Shown here piece by piece: positions 17,001-24,471 of a stretch of DNA of 40,313 bases. Positions within the stretch are counted from its first letter, which is position 1; each line of letters opens with the position of its first letter. Under the pieces are notes generated by a model. The model had not been told where the DNA came from and did no database searches. It saw nothing but the letters and a program-made list of their open reading frames with translations. The translations under genes were made by a program, and so were the position numbers. Source of the stretch: JBHGBB01 sp041946755 (GTDB lineage Bacteria > UBP4 > UBA4092 > JAOAEQ01); assembly GCA_041946755.1 (NCBI GenBank), contig JBHGBB010000007.1:1-40313 (forward strand), given 5' to 3'.

Positions 17001-19433
17001 ATGCATTATCAACCTAAATCTTTTTTATTTTTTAGTTTTATGGTTTTTTCGTATTTTAGTTTTATTGTTGGGTTTTCTCATGCAGCACCATTAATTTATT
17101 CAACATATCTCGGGGGCAATTTGTCTGATGAGGGAAATAGCATTGCTATTGATAGCGTTGGCCATGTTTTTATTACCGGAAATACCTATTCCAGTAATTT
17201 CCCGGTTACTACTGGCGCTTATGATACTACTGGTTTATTTGATAATGATGATATTTATATCACCAAACTAAATATTGCTGGGACGGTTTTAATGTATTCA
17301 ACTTATCTTGGCGGAAGTAATGTTGATGAAAGCTATAGTATTGCGGTTGATACCATAGGCAATGCATACCTATGCGGATTTACTAGCTCTACTGATTTTC
17401 CGGTCTCTTCTGGTGCTTTCGATACTTCACAAAATGGCAACTATGATGGGTTTGTAAGTAAACTTAATCCTACCGGAACAGCTTTAATCTATTCTACTTT
17501 TATCGGTGGCGAAAATTATGATCAAGCTAATGATATTGCACTAGATAGTCTAGGTAATGCTTATATTACTGGCGATACCTGGTCTGCCTATTTTCCAACA
17601 ACAGCTACTGCACTCGATACTACTTTAAAAGGATATGAAGATGGATTCATTTGTAAACTCAATCCAACTGGAACTGGATTAGTCTATTCGAGTTATTGGG
17701 GCGGTAGCAATTTCGATTGGGGCAATGCCGTTGCGGTTGATAGTTCTGGTAACGCTTATCTAACCGGGGTAAGTAACTCGCCTGATTTTCCGATTACTGC
17801 TGCTGCGTTTGACACTTCCTACCATGGGAAAAATGATGTGGTAGTCAGTAAATTCAATCTGGATGGTACTGGATTAATATATTCTACCTATTTAGGTGAT
17901 ACCTGCAATGAAGAAGCATATGATATTGCTATTGATCCCTTCGGGAATACCTATATTACCGGATATACTACTTCACCGGATTTTCCAATTACCTTGGAGG
18001 CCATTGATACTGTATATCGTGGGGATGAAGATGGTTTTGTTAGCAAACTTAACGCTAATGGTACTGAATTGATATATTCAACCTATTTAGGTGGCAGTTA
18101 TTATGATTGGGGAAACGCTATCACCGTTGATCCTGAAGGAAACGCTTATATCACCGGGTATACTTCTTCACCCGATTACCCTACTACATTTGGCGCACTT
18201 GCAGAATCACTTAAAGGGATTGATGATGGCATTATCGCGCAATTAAATGCAGATGGAACTGAACTGCTCTATTCGACTTATCTTGGGGGAAGCAATGACG
18301 ATGAATGCTCCGGAATTGCTATTGACAGTTCAAATAATCTTTATATCACCGGGGTAACGAATTATTCCGATTTTCCAACTACTTCTACCAGTTTTGATAC
18401 TTCTCTTAACGGGTATTCGGATGCGTTTATCATCAAAATGAAATTAGTTGCTATCAATCATTATTTTAACAATTATAGTGAATTTACTATTAGCAGTGAT
18501 TTCGATCATTGGTATTGGGAAAAACACAGCGATAGTATTACTGCAGGAACATTATCCTGGTCAAGTACTTATATGAAACGGTCTGGAATAGCAAAGATTA
18601 CCCAAAACCCAGGAGATAAAGGGAAATTAACCCAACTCTTTTCAGTTCCATCGACTGGCTGGTATACGGCTAAAGCGATGATTGCTACCGATATTGCTGA
18701 AATGATTAAACAGCAGAAAGTATATTTATACTTGCAGGAGCTAGATGAATCGAATGCAATTATCGCTACCGGAAATATTATCCTTCAACCCGGTGCGGGT
18801 GGATTTGGTACCGCTGGAGTCTGGCGGGAACTGAAAATATCATTTTATGCCCAGCATAATATTTTAGGGGTACAGGTAGTTGCAATTAATCCGGCTAATA
18901 GCGGTATTACTGGAAGTTTATATATCGATTCTATCCGAGTCGCTGCCGGTGCACCAGTACCTACCCGACCGGTTAAAGTTATTAATAATAGTTTTGCTTC
19001 AGGAACAACCAGTTGGATTTTGGAACCTTATGGTGATGCGTCTTATGCTGGAATCTGGACTACTGCCTGGTCGGTACTCGCATTATCTCAGGATGGTGGA
19101 ATGAAAGGGAAATCAAGCCAGTTAATCCAGGTAGCAACAACATTCTGGAATAATGTCTATGCTACGGTGCAGGTATATAGCGATGCAACTTCAATAAGCG
19201 ATTCTCAGAAAGTATATTTATATATTTATAGTTATGATAGTGGATATACCAAGATTATCGAAAGTGGCAATGCGATACTTCAACCGGGGAAATGGGCTCC
19301 CGGGCAATGGCATCAATTGCAATTCGAGTTCCCGCCATTAACTCCATATAATGTGGTTCAATTAGTCGGAATTAATCCTTTAGGCAACCCTTGGTCAACG
19401 ATTTATTTTGATAATGTCGCAGTGAAACAGTAG
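17001..19433 (+). CDS. Secreted SBBP seven-repeat beta-propeller protein with two C-terminal modules
   Basis: I prefer the ATG at 17001, preceded by GGAG five bases away, over upstream ATGs at 16938 and 16968, because the -10 box at 16964-16969 overlaps the latter. The 810-residue product has a signal peptide (hydrophobic run ending SHAAP). Seven SBBP repeats follow, each starting YSTYLGG or a variant, with a D-x-x-GNAYITG strand, a SxDFP(I/T)T word and a K-LN-x-x-GT-x-L ending. Seven repeats make one complete propeller. The C-terminal 300 residues hold two jelly-roll-like modules, each with QKVYLY(L/I), AILQPG and (V/L)xAINP / VGINP followed by (L/I)YxD words, probably binding carbohydrate or surface. 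A decayed copy of the last module lies at 20161-20305. Function is likely extracellular adhesion or surface display. Confidence 0.8.
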   Translation: MHYQPKSFLFFSFMVFSYFSFIVGFSHAAPLIYSTYLGGNLSDEGNSIAIDSVGHVFITGNTYSSNFPVTTGAYDTTGLFDNDDIYITKLNIAGTVLMYSTYLGGSNVDESYSIAVDTIGNAYLCGFTSSTDFPVSSGAFDTSQNGNYDGFVSKLNPTGTALIYSTFIGGENYDQANDIALDSLGNAYITGDTWSAYFPTTATALDTTLKGYEDGFICKLNPTGTGLVYSSYWGGSNFDWGNAVAVDSSGNAYLTGVSNSPDFPITAAAFDTSYHGKNDVVVSKFNLDGTGLIYSTYLGDTCNEEAYDIAIDPFGNTYITGYTTSPDFPITLEAIDTVYRGDEDGFVSKLNANGTELIYSTYLGGSYYDWGNAITVDPEGNAYITGYTSSPDYPTTFGALAESLKGIDDGIIAQLNADGTELLYSTYLGGSNDDECSGIAIDSSNNLYITGVTNYSDFPTTSTSFDTSLNGYSDAFIIKMKLVAINHYFNNYSEFTISSDFDHWYWEKHSDSITAGTLSWSSTYMKRSGIAKITQNPGDKGKLTQLFSVPSTGWYTAKAMIATDIAEMIKQQKVYLYLQELDESNAIIATGNIILQPGAGGFGTAGVWRELKISFYAQHNILGVQVVAINPANSGITGSLYIDSIRVAAGAPVPTRPVKVINNSFASGTTSWILEPYGDASYAGIWTTAWSVLALSQDGGMKGKSSQLIQVATTFWNNVYATVQVYSDATSISDSQKVYLYIYSYDSGYTKIIESGNAILQPGKWAPGQWHQLQFEFPPLTPYNVVQLVGINPLGNPWSTIYFDNVAVKQ

Positions 19434-19506
19434 TTTCAATTGCAGATTGATGATTGATGATTGCGGTCGATGCGACTGAAATCTAAAATAAAGAGAGAAG
19501 AAGCTT

Positions 19507-20115
19507 ATGCAAAAAGGATTTACTTTAATCGATTTGGTTATCGTTGTTGCATTAATAGCAATAATCGCTGCCATCGCGATTCCAAATTTTATTACCGCTA
19601 GTACCCGGTCGAAAGTAGCGAAAGTTAAAGCAGAATTTAAAGCCATGGCAGCCGGGATTGAAGCATATAAAATCGATGCAAATTCGTATCCAATCCATAT
19701 TAGTACAGTATACGCATTGAATGGCGTATTTGGCGACGATGCCTATGGTTCGAATCGATATGATGTGTTAACCACGCCGGTCGCCTATTTATCGTCAATA
19801 CCAAGAGATCCATTCAGCGGTAAATCAGTTCCTTCGGGAGCAGGATATTTCCTCTATTGTTGGGAAACCTTTGATACTTGGGCAGGTAATGGCGGACCGT
19901 TTTTAACTATATGGCATGCTTCATATTGGGCATTACGGTCGCAAGGGCCGGATAGTGTATGGAATTCATATATTCCCGGAGTTGGTACACAATTACCTTG
20001 GTATAATCGTTCCTATTGTGTTAATGGTGATGTGACACTACTCTGCTATGATCCAACCAATGGATTAGTCAGCTACGGTGAGATATATTACACCAGTACC
20101 AAAGGGCAGTATTAA
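19507..20115 (+). CDS. Type IV pilin-like / type II secretion pseudopilin protein
   Basis: The 202-residue protein begins with a prepilin leader: MQKG followed by FTLIDLVIVVALIAIIAAIA, a hydrophobic helix, then PNF. Prepilin peptidase would cut after G4. Residue +5 of the mature protein is Asp, whereas pilins almost always have Glu. The C-terminal domain contains YKIDANSYP and RDPFSG, as in GspG-like major pseudopilins, but is longer and rich in Tyr and Trp. Such proteins assemble into inner-membrane-anchored filaments. GAGAGAAG lies about 6 bases before the ATG. It sits between the SBBP-repeat gene and a decayed copy of that gene's end. No other pilus or secretion gene is visible nearby. Confidence 0.8.
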   Translation: MQKGFTLIDLVIVVALIAIIAAIAIPNFITASTRSKVAKVKAEFKAMAAGIEAYKIDANSYPIHISTVYALNGVFGDDAYGSNRYDVLTTPVAYLSSIPRDPFSGKSVPSGAGYFLYCWETFDTWAGNGGPFLTIWHASYWALRSQGPDSVWNSYIPGVGTQLPWYNRSYCVNGDVTLLCYDPTNGLVSYGEIYYTSTKGQY

Positions 20116-20160
20116 ATAGAAAGACCTAAATCCTAAATATTATAATGTGATATAAAAAAT

Positions 20161-20305
20161 CGGGAAATGGACTCGGAACGAATAGCATGAAATCCAATTT
20201 CAATATACTCCTTCAACTAATTTTAATGCAATACAATTAGTTGGGATAAATCCATCAGGCAATCCTTGGGCAACGGTCTATTTCGATGAAGTAGAAGTAA
20301 AGTAG
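20161..20305 (+). pseudogene. Decayed copy of the 3' end of the SBBP-repeat gene
   Basis: Read in frame from about 20165, this spacer encodes a sequence that aligns with the last 47 residues of the protein ending at 19433. Examples are IQLVGINPSGNPWATVYF here against VQLVGINPLGNPWSTIYF there. The frame contains a TAG where the intact gene has the TGG of GQWHQ, and there is no start. It ends in its own TAG at 20303-20305. It is therefore a truncated duplicate of the last jelly-roll module, left after a tandem duplication or after a related gene was lost. Confidence 0.8.
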
Positions 20306-20379
20306 TAGCTAGCAGATAGTAGCTAGTAGCTAGGAAAACTTTAAGTCCTCTGCGGCTCTGCGGTATAGTTTTAATTTAA

Positions 20380-20406
20380 CTATTTAACCATTTAACTATT
20401 TAACTT
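20380..20406. repeat. 27-base repeat with 9-base period, copy 1
   Basis: Tandem ATTTAAC units at 9-base spacing (CTATTTAAC, CATTTAAC and so on). The same 27 bases occur exactly at 22621-22647. This copy lies just past the endonuclease Q stop codon. Confidence 0.7.
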
Positions 20407-20408
20407 AT

Positions 20409-21647
20409 TTAAAACAAGGACAGTTGGTCTGGTTGGGTTTCGGCAGCTTTCGGAAAGATCGAGATAATCCCATATTCGCCATCATATCCCGGTTGGATGG
20501 TTAACTGCCCGGTTCGGACTTTCATAATCCCATTAATAATTTTCGGTGGCATCCCGCCGCGTCGCATTTCTTCTTCAGTCAAATCCAGCAGAATATGGAA
20601 TTCGTTTTGGAATGCTGCAACCAATTGTTCGTATTGCTTCTGTACCGCTACCGTACCCGGGGCTTTCTCAATCGCGGCTGCGATAATCTCTTCTAACGGT
20701 ACCAAGTTTTTATATGGAATCGAGTTTTTCGGAGTATATCCTTCATCCCGGTCGGCAAGTTGGGCTACCCGATACATTACTCCCACCGTAACCGGTTTCT
20801 TACATACCGGGCAGATGCCGTTATATTTTTTCGTTTCTTTCGGCGCTAACCGCTGCTGGCATGCCCGATGGCCATCATAATGATATTTCCCTTCTTCCGG
20901 ATAGAACTCGATAGTATATAAGAATTTCGATTTATCTTTCTGTTTTATTGCATCGGTAACTGATTTATAACTCAGTTCCGGTAGCTCGAATACATTCGAT
21001 TCTCTCCCTAATCTTGATGGAGAATGGGCATCGGAATTGGAAATCAAGGTGTATTTATCTAAAGCTGATAATCGCCAGTTCATCGCCGGGTCGCTAGATA
21101 ACCCGGTTTCGAGTGCATAAATATATTTCGCCTGGTCTTGAAAGCATTCCTGGATTGTATCGAAGCCTGACATCGAGCCGAACACCGAATACCATGGCGT
21201 CCAAGCATGGGCGGGAATGACCATACAGTCGGTAGAGATATCCATAACCAGTTTAACCAAATCCGGCCCGGGGAGAGATAACATCGGTCGGCCATCGGAA
21301 GTTAAAGTGCCATAATTAGCGAGTTTCCGATTAAGTTTATCGACAATTTCGAAACTCGGTGCGAAAATTAGGTTATGGACTCGTTTCCCGGCACCGTTCC
21401 AATTCCAGAGATTAGAAATTTCAGTAGTTAAAATGAATACGGTTTGGTTATATTCGAATAATCCATCGCCACGCGGTTTCAGTTTCAGTTTTAAGGAGGA
21501 AAGCCATACCGGATGAGTAAAATCGCTGGTACCGAGGAGCCCGATACCTTTCCAGTTCACCCATTTGGTGAGTTCCGGGATATCCATATCTTTGGAAGTA
21601 GCCCGGCTGAATTTGGAATGGATATGGAAATCAGCAATGAGCCGCAT
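20409..21647 (-). CDS. Endonuclease Q-like PHP-domain DNA repair nuclease
   Basis: The 412-residue protein is the size of endonuclease Q, which nicks DNA 5' of deaminated bases (uracil, hypoxanthine, xanthine). The N-terminal PHP domain has metal ligands in DFHIHS (D6, H8, H10), TSDFTH (D42), TTEIS (E76), H91, PAHAW (H147) and NSDAHS (D206, H208). A zinc-binding region follows: GHRAC (H260, C263) and ICPVC (C279, C282). The C-terminal half has PGTVAVQKQYEQLV and other features of this family. The last five residues, QLSLF (408-412), fit the bacterial beta-clamp-binding motif, as archaeal EndoQ uses a PCNA-binding tail. The gene has an extended -10 box (TGGTACAAT) 11 bases before its ATG. Family placement is from memory of the motif layout. 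Confidence 0.8.
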   Translation of the reverse strand: MRLIADFHIHSKFSRATSKDMDIPELTKWVNWKGIGLLGTSDFTHPVWLSSLKLKLKPRGDGLFEYNQTVFILTTEISNLWNWNGAGKRVHNLIFAPSFEIVDKLNRKLANYGTLTSDGRPMLSLPGPDLVKLVMDISTDCMVIPAHAWTPWYSVFGSMSGFDTIQECFQDQAKYIYALETGLSSDPAMNWRLSALDKYTLISNSDAHSPSRLGRESNVFELPELSYKSVTDAIKQKDKSKFLYTIEFYPEEGKYHYDGHRACQQRLAPKETKKYNGICPVCKKPVTVGVMYRVAQLADRDEGYTPKNSIPYKNLVPLEEIIAAAIEKAPGTVAVQKQYEQLVAAFQNEFHILLDLTEEEMRRGGMPPKIINGIMKVRTGQLTIQPGYDGEYGIISIFPKAAETQPDQLSLF

Positions 21648-21658
21648 AAGTGATATTC

Positions 21659-21664
21659 ATTGTA
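21659..21664 (-). promoter_or_regulatory. -10 box of endonuclease Q gene
   Basis: Reading leftward, TACAAT preceded by TGG makes an extended -10 box, 11 bases before the ATG at 21647. No ribosome binding site fits in the gap, suggesting a leaderless or nearly leaderless transcript. Confidence 0.45.
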
Positions 21665-21678
21665 CCATATTTTATTAT

Positions 21679-21753
21679 TAACAGCTGACTTTTATATGAC
21701 TTTATTTCTTCTATCTTTTTTATATATATAAGTCACATTAAAGTCGGCTGTTA
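21679..21753. repeat. Long inverted repeat between divergent genes
   Basis: The left arm begins TAACAGCTGACTTT at 21679 and the right arm ends AAAGTCGGCTGTTA at 21753. The complementarity continues inward (ATATGACTTTAT against ATAAGTCACATT) for about 25 bases with a few mismatches. The AT-rich centre is about 22 bases. It lies between the divergent starts at 21647 and 21775 and could be a regulator site or a miniature mobile repeat. Confidence 0.65.
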
Positions 21754-21761
21754 AAGTAGTG

Positions 21762-21767
21762 TATAAT
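21762..21767 (+). promoter_or_regulatory. -10 box of inositol monophosphatase-like gene
   Basis: A perfect TATAAT ends 7 bases before the ATG at 21775. It is another example of a bacterial -10 box placed so near the start codon that the mRNA would be leaderless. A clear -35 box is not visible. Confidence 0.45.
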
Positions 21768-21774
21768 AATTTAT

Positions 21775-22551
21775 ATGAAAAAGATAATGCAAGTTGCACT
21801 CGATGCGGCAAAAGAAGCCGGCGAGATTCAGAAGAAGCATATCAATAAAATGTTTAAGGTGATGTATAAAGGTGAAGTTAATCCGGTAACTGAAGTAGAC
21901 CAGCTCTGCGAGAAGAGAATCACTGACCGGATTCGAGCCTCGTTTCCAGACCATCAGATATTGGCTGAAGAAGGGACTATCGGTGCCAAGAAATCTCCCT
22001 ATAAATGGGTAATCGATCCTTTAGATGCAACGGTCAACTATGCCCATGGGTATCCGATATTTTGCGTTTCGATTGGGGTCGAGAAAGATGGGGAAATAGT
22101 TTTTGGGGTAGTCTATGCTCCGATATTGAACGAACTGTTTACTGCTGAAAAAGGAAAAGGCGCGTTTCTAAACGGGAAACGAATCTGGGTATCCAAAACC
22201 CCGGATTTGATTCATGGGCTGATTTCGACCGGATTCTCGTATGATTTAAGAGAGAATCCGGGAAAAGATTTCGATAATTTCTATCAAATCACCATCAGTG
22301 CCCAAGGAGTGAGACGAGACGGTTGCGCTGCTCTCGGATTATGTTATGTCGCTATGGGCCGCTATGATGGATTATGGCAATCGAAATTATGCCCCTGGGA
22401 TATGGCGGCAGGAAATCTCATTATTACCGAAGCCGGAGGGAAAGTAACCGATTTTAAAGGCAAACCTCATACTATCTATAATCCGGAGATTCTGGCTACC
22501 AACGGCGGGATAATCCATCTGGAAATGATGAAAATATTAAAGCAAAGATAA
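21775..22551 (+). CDS. Inositol monophosphatase family protein
   Basis: The 258-residue protein has the metal-binding motifs of this phosphatase superfamily: AEEG (E65, E66), WVIDPLDATVNYAHG (D81, D84) and CPWDMAAGNLIITEAGG (W208, D209). Members dephosphorylate inositol-1-phosphate, fructose-1,6-bisphosphate or related small molecules with Mg2+. The usual DPLDGT is DPLDAT here, an Ala in place of the loop Gly, which might alter metal or phosphate binding. Length is normal. The gene is divergent from the endonuclease Q gene, with a -10 box 7 bases before its ATG. Whether it prefers inositol phosphate cannot be told from sequence. Confidence 0.88.
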   Translation: MKKIMQVALDAAKEAGEIQKKHINKMFKVMYKGEVNPVTEVDQLCEKRITDRIRASFPDHQILAEEGTIGAKKSPYKWVIDPLDATVNYAHGYPIFCVSIGVEKDGEIVFGVVYAPILNELFTAEKGKGAFLNGKRIWVSKTPDLIHGLISTGFSYDLRENPGKDFDNFYQITISAQGVRRDGCAALGLCYVAMGRYDGLWQSKLCPWDMAAGNLIITEAGGKVTDFKGKPHTIYNPEILATNGGIIHLEMMKILKQR

Positions 22552-22620
22552 TACTTGGCCGCTGATTTTCGCTGATTATCGCAGATAAAACATAAACATA
22601 TTTATTTTATCCCATTTAAC

Positions 22621-22647
22621 CTATTTAACCATTTAACTATTTAACTT
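22621..22647. repeat. 27-base repeat with 9-base period, copy 2
   Basis: Exact second copy of the repeat at 20380-20406. It lies 14 bases before the start of the methyltransferase gene at 22661. Confidence 0.7.
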
Positions 22648-22660
22648 CGAAGGTTTAGGT

Positions 22661-23413
22661 ATGAGTTTCGAACTTGGCAGCAAACAATATGACGCGATGA
22701 TTGATTGGGATGCGCGGCTGAAACGGGAACTGCCGTTTTATAAAACCCTATTCGCCCGGTATACAGTCCAGTCGGTTCTCGATTGCGCCTGCGCTACCGG
22801 CCGGCATGCTATTGAGTTCGCGAAACAAGGCTATTCAGTAGTCGGGTCTGATATTAGTTTTGAGATGCTGGAACAAGCCCAGCAGAATGCCAAGAAGTCG
22901 AAATTCGATCTCGATTTCGTTCAAGCCGATTTTAGAAAGCTTACCGAATATATTCCTTGTCAGTTCGATGCTATTATCTGTACCGGGAACTCTATCGTTC
23001 AACTTCCGCATGAAAAAGATTTGGGTAGTACACTTCGCCAGATGCGGAAGGTATTGAATCCAAAAGGGATATTAATCATCCAAATTCTGAATTTCAAGAA
23101 ACTAATGATGCAGGATATCGCGATGCTGCCGTTACGAACGGTAAAAGATGGAAAGAAAGAATTCTTATACTTGCGGATATATCAGTTCCCCAATAAGAAG
23201 AGCGCGCAATTGCAGGTGATTACCCTAACCAAACAGCAGCAACACTGGTCGATGCATCCGCATACTACTCCGATGCTCGCTGTAGCCAAACCTAAATTCC
23301 AACAATTACTCCGGGCGGCGGGATTTCATAAATGCTACTTCTATGGCGATTTCAAATTCTCGCCCTTCTCCGAACATACTTCTTCCGACCTGATTATCGT
23401 CGCTCAAAAATAA
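22661..23413 (+). CDS. Class I SAM-dependent methyltransferase
   Basis: The 250-residue protein has a Rossmann-type methyltransferase core. Motif I is VLDCACATGRHA (39-50), in which the usual Gly-x-Gly is CxCATG. The acidic residue after beta-2 is D64 (VVGSDIS). The region FVQADFRKL contains the motif II acidic residue, and FDAIICTGNSI is the motif IV-like strand. The overall form resembles glycine/sarcosine N-methyltransferase-like Methyltransf_25 proteins, but the substrate is not identifiable. It follows the inositol monophosphatase-like gene by 109 bases and has no convincing ribosome site. Confidence 0.8.
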   Translation: MSFELGSKQYDAMIDWDARLKRELPFYKTLFARYTVQSVLDCACATGRHAIEFAKQGYSVVGSDISFEMLEQAQQNAKKSKFDLDFVQADFRKLTEYIPCQFDAIICTGNSIVQLPHEKDLGSTLRQMRKVLNPKGILIIQILNFKKLMMQDIAMLPLRTVKDGKKEFLYLRIYQFPNKKSAQLQVITLTKQQQHWSMHPHTTPMLAVAKPKFQQLLRAAGFHKCYFYGDFKFSPFSEHTSSDLIIVAQK

Positions 23414-23517
23414 GTTCTCGCAATGACCGCCAAGAAGTCGCTAAGTCCGCTAAGAAAAATAATTAAATCATAGCGCTCCTAGCGGTTTATTCTTTGCGTA
23501 CTTTGCGAGCAATATTT
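23413..23517. repeat. Intergenic CGCAAAG/CGCTAAG-type palindromic repeat, copy 2
   Basis: The first half begins TTCTCGCAATGACCGCCAAG and continues with CGCTAAG words. The second half carries the complementary AGCGG...TTTGCG...CTTTGCGAG, so the element folds back on itself. The first half resembles the reverse complement of 6055-6103. It separates the convergent methyltransferase and EF-like genes and may also serve as a terminator. Confidence 0.6.
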
Positions 23518-23533
23518 TTTTCGAATTTGCACT

Positions 23534-23794
23534 TTATGGTGCAATGACTTTGTATACTGCATCATGTTCCCGGACATGGTCAGCAACCTTGATCCCGATA
23601 CTTTGTCCTTTCGATGCAGCCGGTACCGATTGATGCTCGATTTGCATCGACTCGATTTTCTGGCTGAAATCGCTGGTATGTCCTTTAATATGGATGGTAT
23701 CTCCGACTTTCAATTCGCCATCGGTAATATCGATCCCGGCTACCATTGCTTTCCCAAAATAATGCGTTACTACTCCGATCTTAACTTCTTCCAT
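23534..23794 (-). CDS. Stand-alone EF-Tu domain 2-like protein
   Basis: The 86-residue protein resembles the beta-barrel domain 2 of translation GTPases without a GTPase domain. It starts with KIGVVTHYFGKAMVAGI and contains ELKVGDTIHIKG, QKIESMQIEHQSV and AASKGQSIGIKV, the same order as in EF-Tu and IF2 domain 2. Such short proteins are usually annotated translation elongation factor-like; their role is not established and may be linked to RNA modification enzymes. GAGGTGA lies 7 bases before the ATG. A TATAAT-like stretch on the minus strand near 23870 could be its promoter. Confidence 0.75.
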   Translation of the reverse strand: MEEVKIGVVTHYFGKAMVAGIDITDGELKVGDTIHIKGHTSDFSQKIESMQIEHQSVPAASKGQSIGIKVADHVREHDAVYKVIAP

Positions 23795-23987
23795 TTCAGA
23801 TTCACCTCTCTTTCAAGAAAAAAATTGAGTATAACGCAGAGTTAGTACTAAATTTTGATATTTTCGATTATACCACAAATATAGTATATTTTATACCGAA
23901 ACACCTATGTTATAATTGGTATCAACCAGATAAGGTATTCGGTCAGTATATTTCACTAAAATTGAGATACAAACCCGATTAATCCCA

Positions 23988-24022
23988 TTTTGAACTTTTC
24001 GCCATTGGCGAAAAGTTCAAAA
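23988..24022. repeat. Near-perfect palindrome 1 (17-bp arms)
   Basis: Arms 23988-24004 and 24006-24022 are perfect complements around one T, centred on TTCGCCATTGGCGAA. It is the first of five palindromes in the 23,795-24,470 gene-free stretch. Confidence 0.75.
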
Positions 24023-24109
24023 CGATTGCATAACGCTAATAATTTCAATAAATAATTCCAGTTTCATCTAAATAAATCGAAATTCTGCCAATTGGTCATA
24101 ATTCCTGAA

Positions 24110-24142
24110 GTTGAATTATTCTCAAATTGAGTATAATTCAAC
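24110..24142. repeat. Palindrome 2 (16-bp arms, one mismatch)
   Basis: GTTGAATTATTCTCAA (24110-24125) pairs with TTGAGTATAATTCAAC (24127-24142) with one mismatch. It belongs to the same family as the palindrome at 24209-24241. Confidence 0.75.
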
Positions 24143-24208
24143 ATAATTATATAACTATAATAATATCAATATTATACAAAACCTAAACTGATTTTGACTT
24201 TACTCTAG

Positions 24209-24241
24209 GTTGAATTAAGCTCAAATTGAGCTTAATTCAAC
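24209..24241. repeat. Palindrome 3 (16-bp arms, perfect)
   Basis: GTTGAATTAAGCTCAA (24209-24224) pairs perfectly with TTGAGCTTAATTCAAC (24226-24241) around one A. It is a diverged copy of palindrome 2, about 99 bases away, in direct orientation. Confidence 0.75.
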
Positions 24242-24251
24242 TTGGCATGAA

Positions 24252-24322
24252 GTAGGGGCGAGGTTTCCTCGCCTATTTTGGGAATATTTTTCTTGTTTTG
24301 GGCAGGGTAACCCTGCCCCTAC
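24252..24322. repeat. GTAGGGGC-bounded compound palindromic repeat
   Basis: The element starts GTAGGGGC and ends GCCCCTAC. It carries two inner hairpins, GGCGAGGTTTCCTCGCC-like (24257-24273) and GGCAGGGTAACCCTGCC (24301-24317). Elements of this kind are widely dispersed between genes in bacterial genomes, so this places position 24,322 still within bacterial DNA. Confidence 0.7.
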
Positions 24323-24333
24323 CACTAGGGGCA

Positions 24334-24362
24334 AACCCGAATTGGTCCGACCAATTCGGGTT
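24334..24362. repeat. Palindrome 5 (14-bp arms), last element before the join
   Basis: AACCCGAATTGGTC (24334-24347) pairs perfectly with GACCAATTCGGGTT (24349-24362) around one C. Sequence character changes immediately after this palindrome, so the join between bacterial and viral DNA probably lies at or just after it. Confidence 0.7.
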
Positions 24363-24363
24363 C

Positions 24364-24471
24364 AACTCCCAACCGAGACCGAATTCTGATCAAATTATCT
24401 CTTTTGAAGGTAGAACTACCCCAACAACACCAGCAGCAGTAAGACGAGATCTTTTACGGATGGTTCCATAA
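24364..24471 (+). CDS. C-terminal fragment of a viral gene cut by the join
   Basis: A reading frame with no start runs into TAA at 24469-24471, and this stop overlaps the ATG of the tape measure gene (TAATG), the same coupling used elsewhere in the viral half. The visible end reads SFEGRTTPTTPAAVRRDLLR followed by MVP. In tailed viruses the gene before the tape measure is usually a tail assembly chaperone or tail tube gene, so this may be its end. The frame stays open back to 24256 through the palindromes, but that part is unlikely to be its true upstream sequence. The 5' part of the gene is missing. Confidence 0.45.
   Translation, partial: NSQPRPNSDQIISFEGRTTPTTPAAVRRDLLRMVP

Noticed and set aside
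24355..24380. GGGTTCAACTCCC resembling a tRNA T-arm, possibly the 3' end of a tRNA attachment site
   Set aside because: No matching acceptor, anticodon or D-arm sequence lies in the preceding 70 bases, and the GGGTT is part of the palindrome at 24334-24362.
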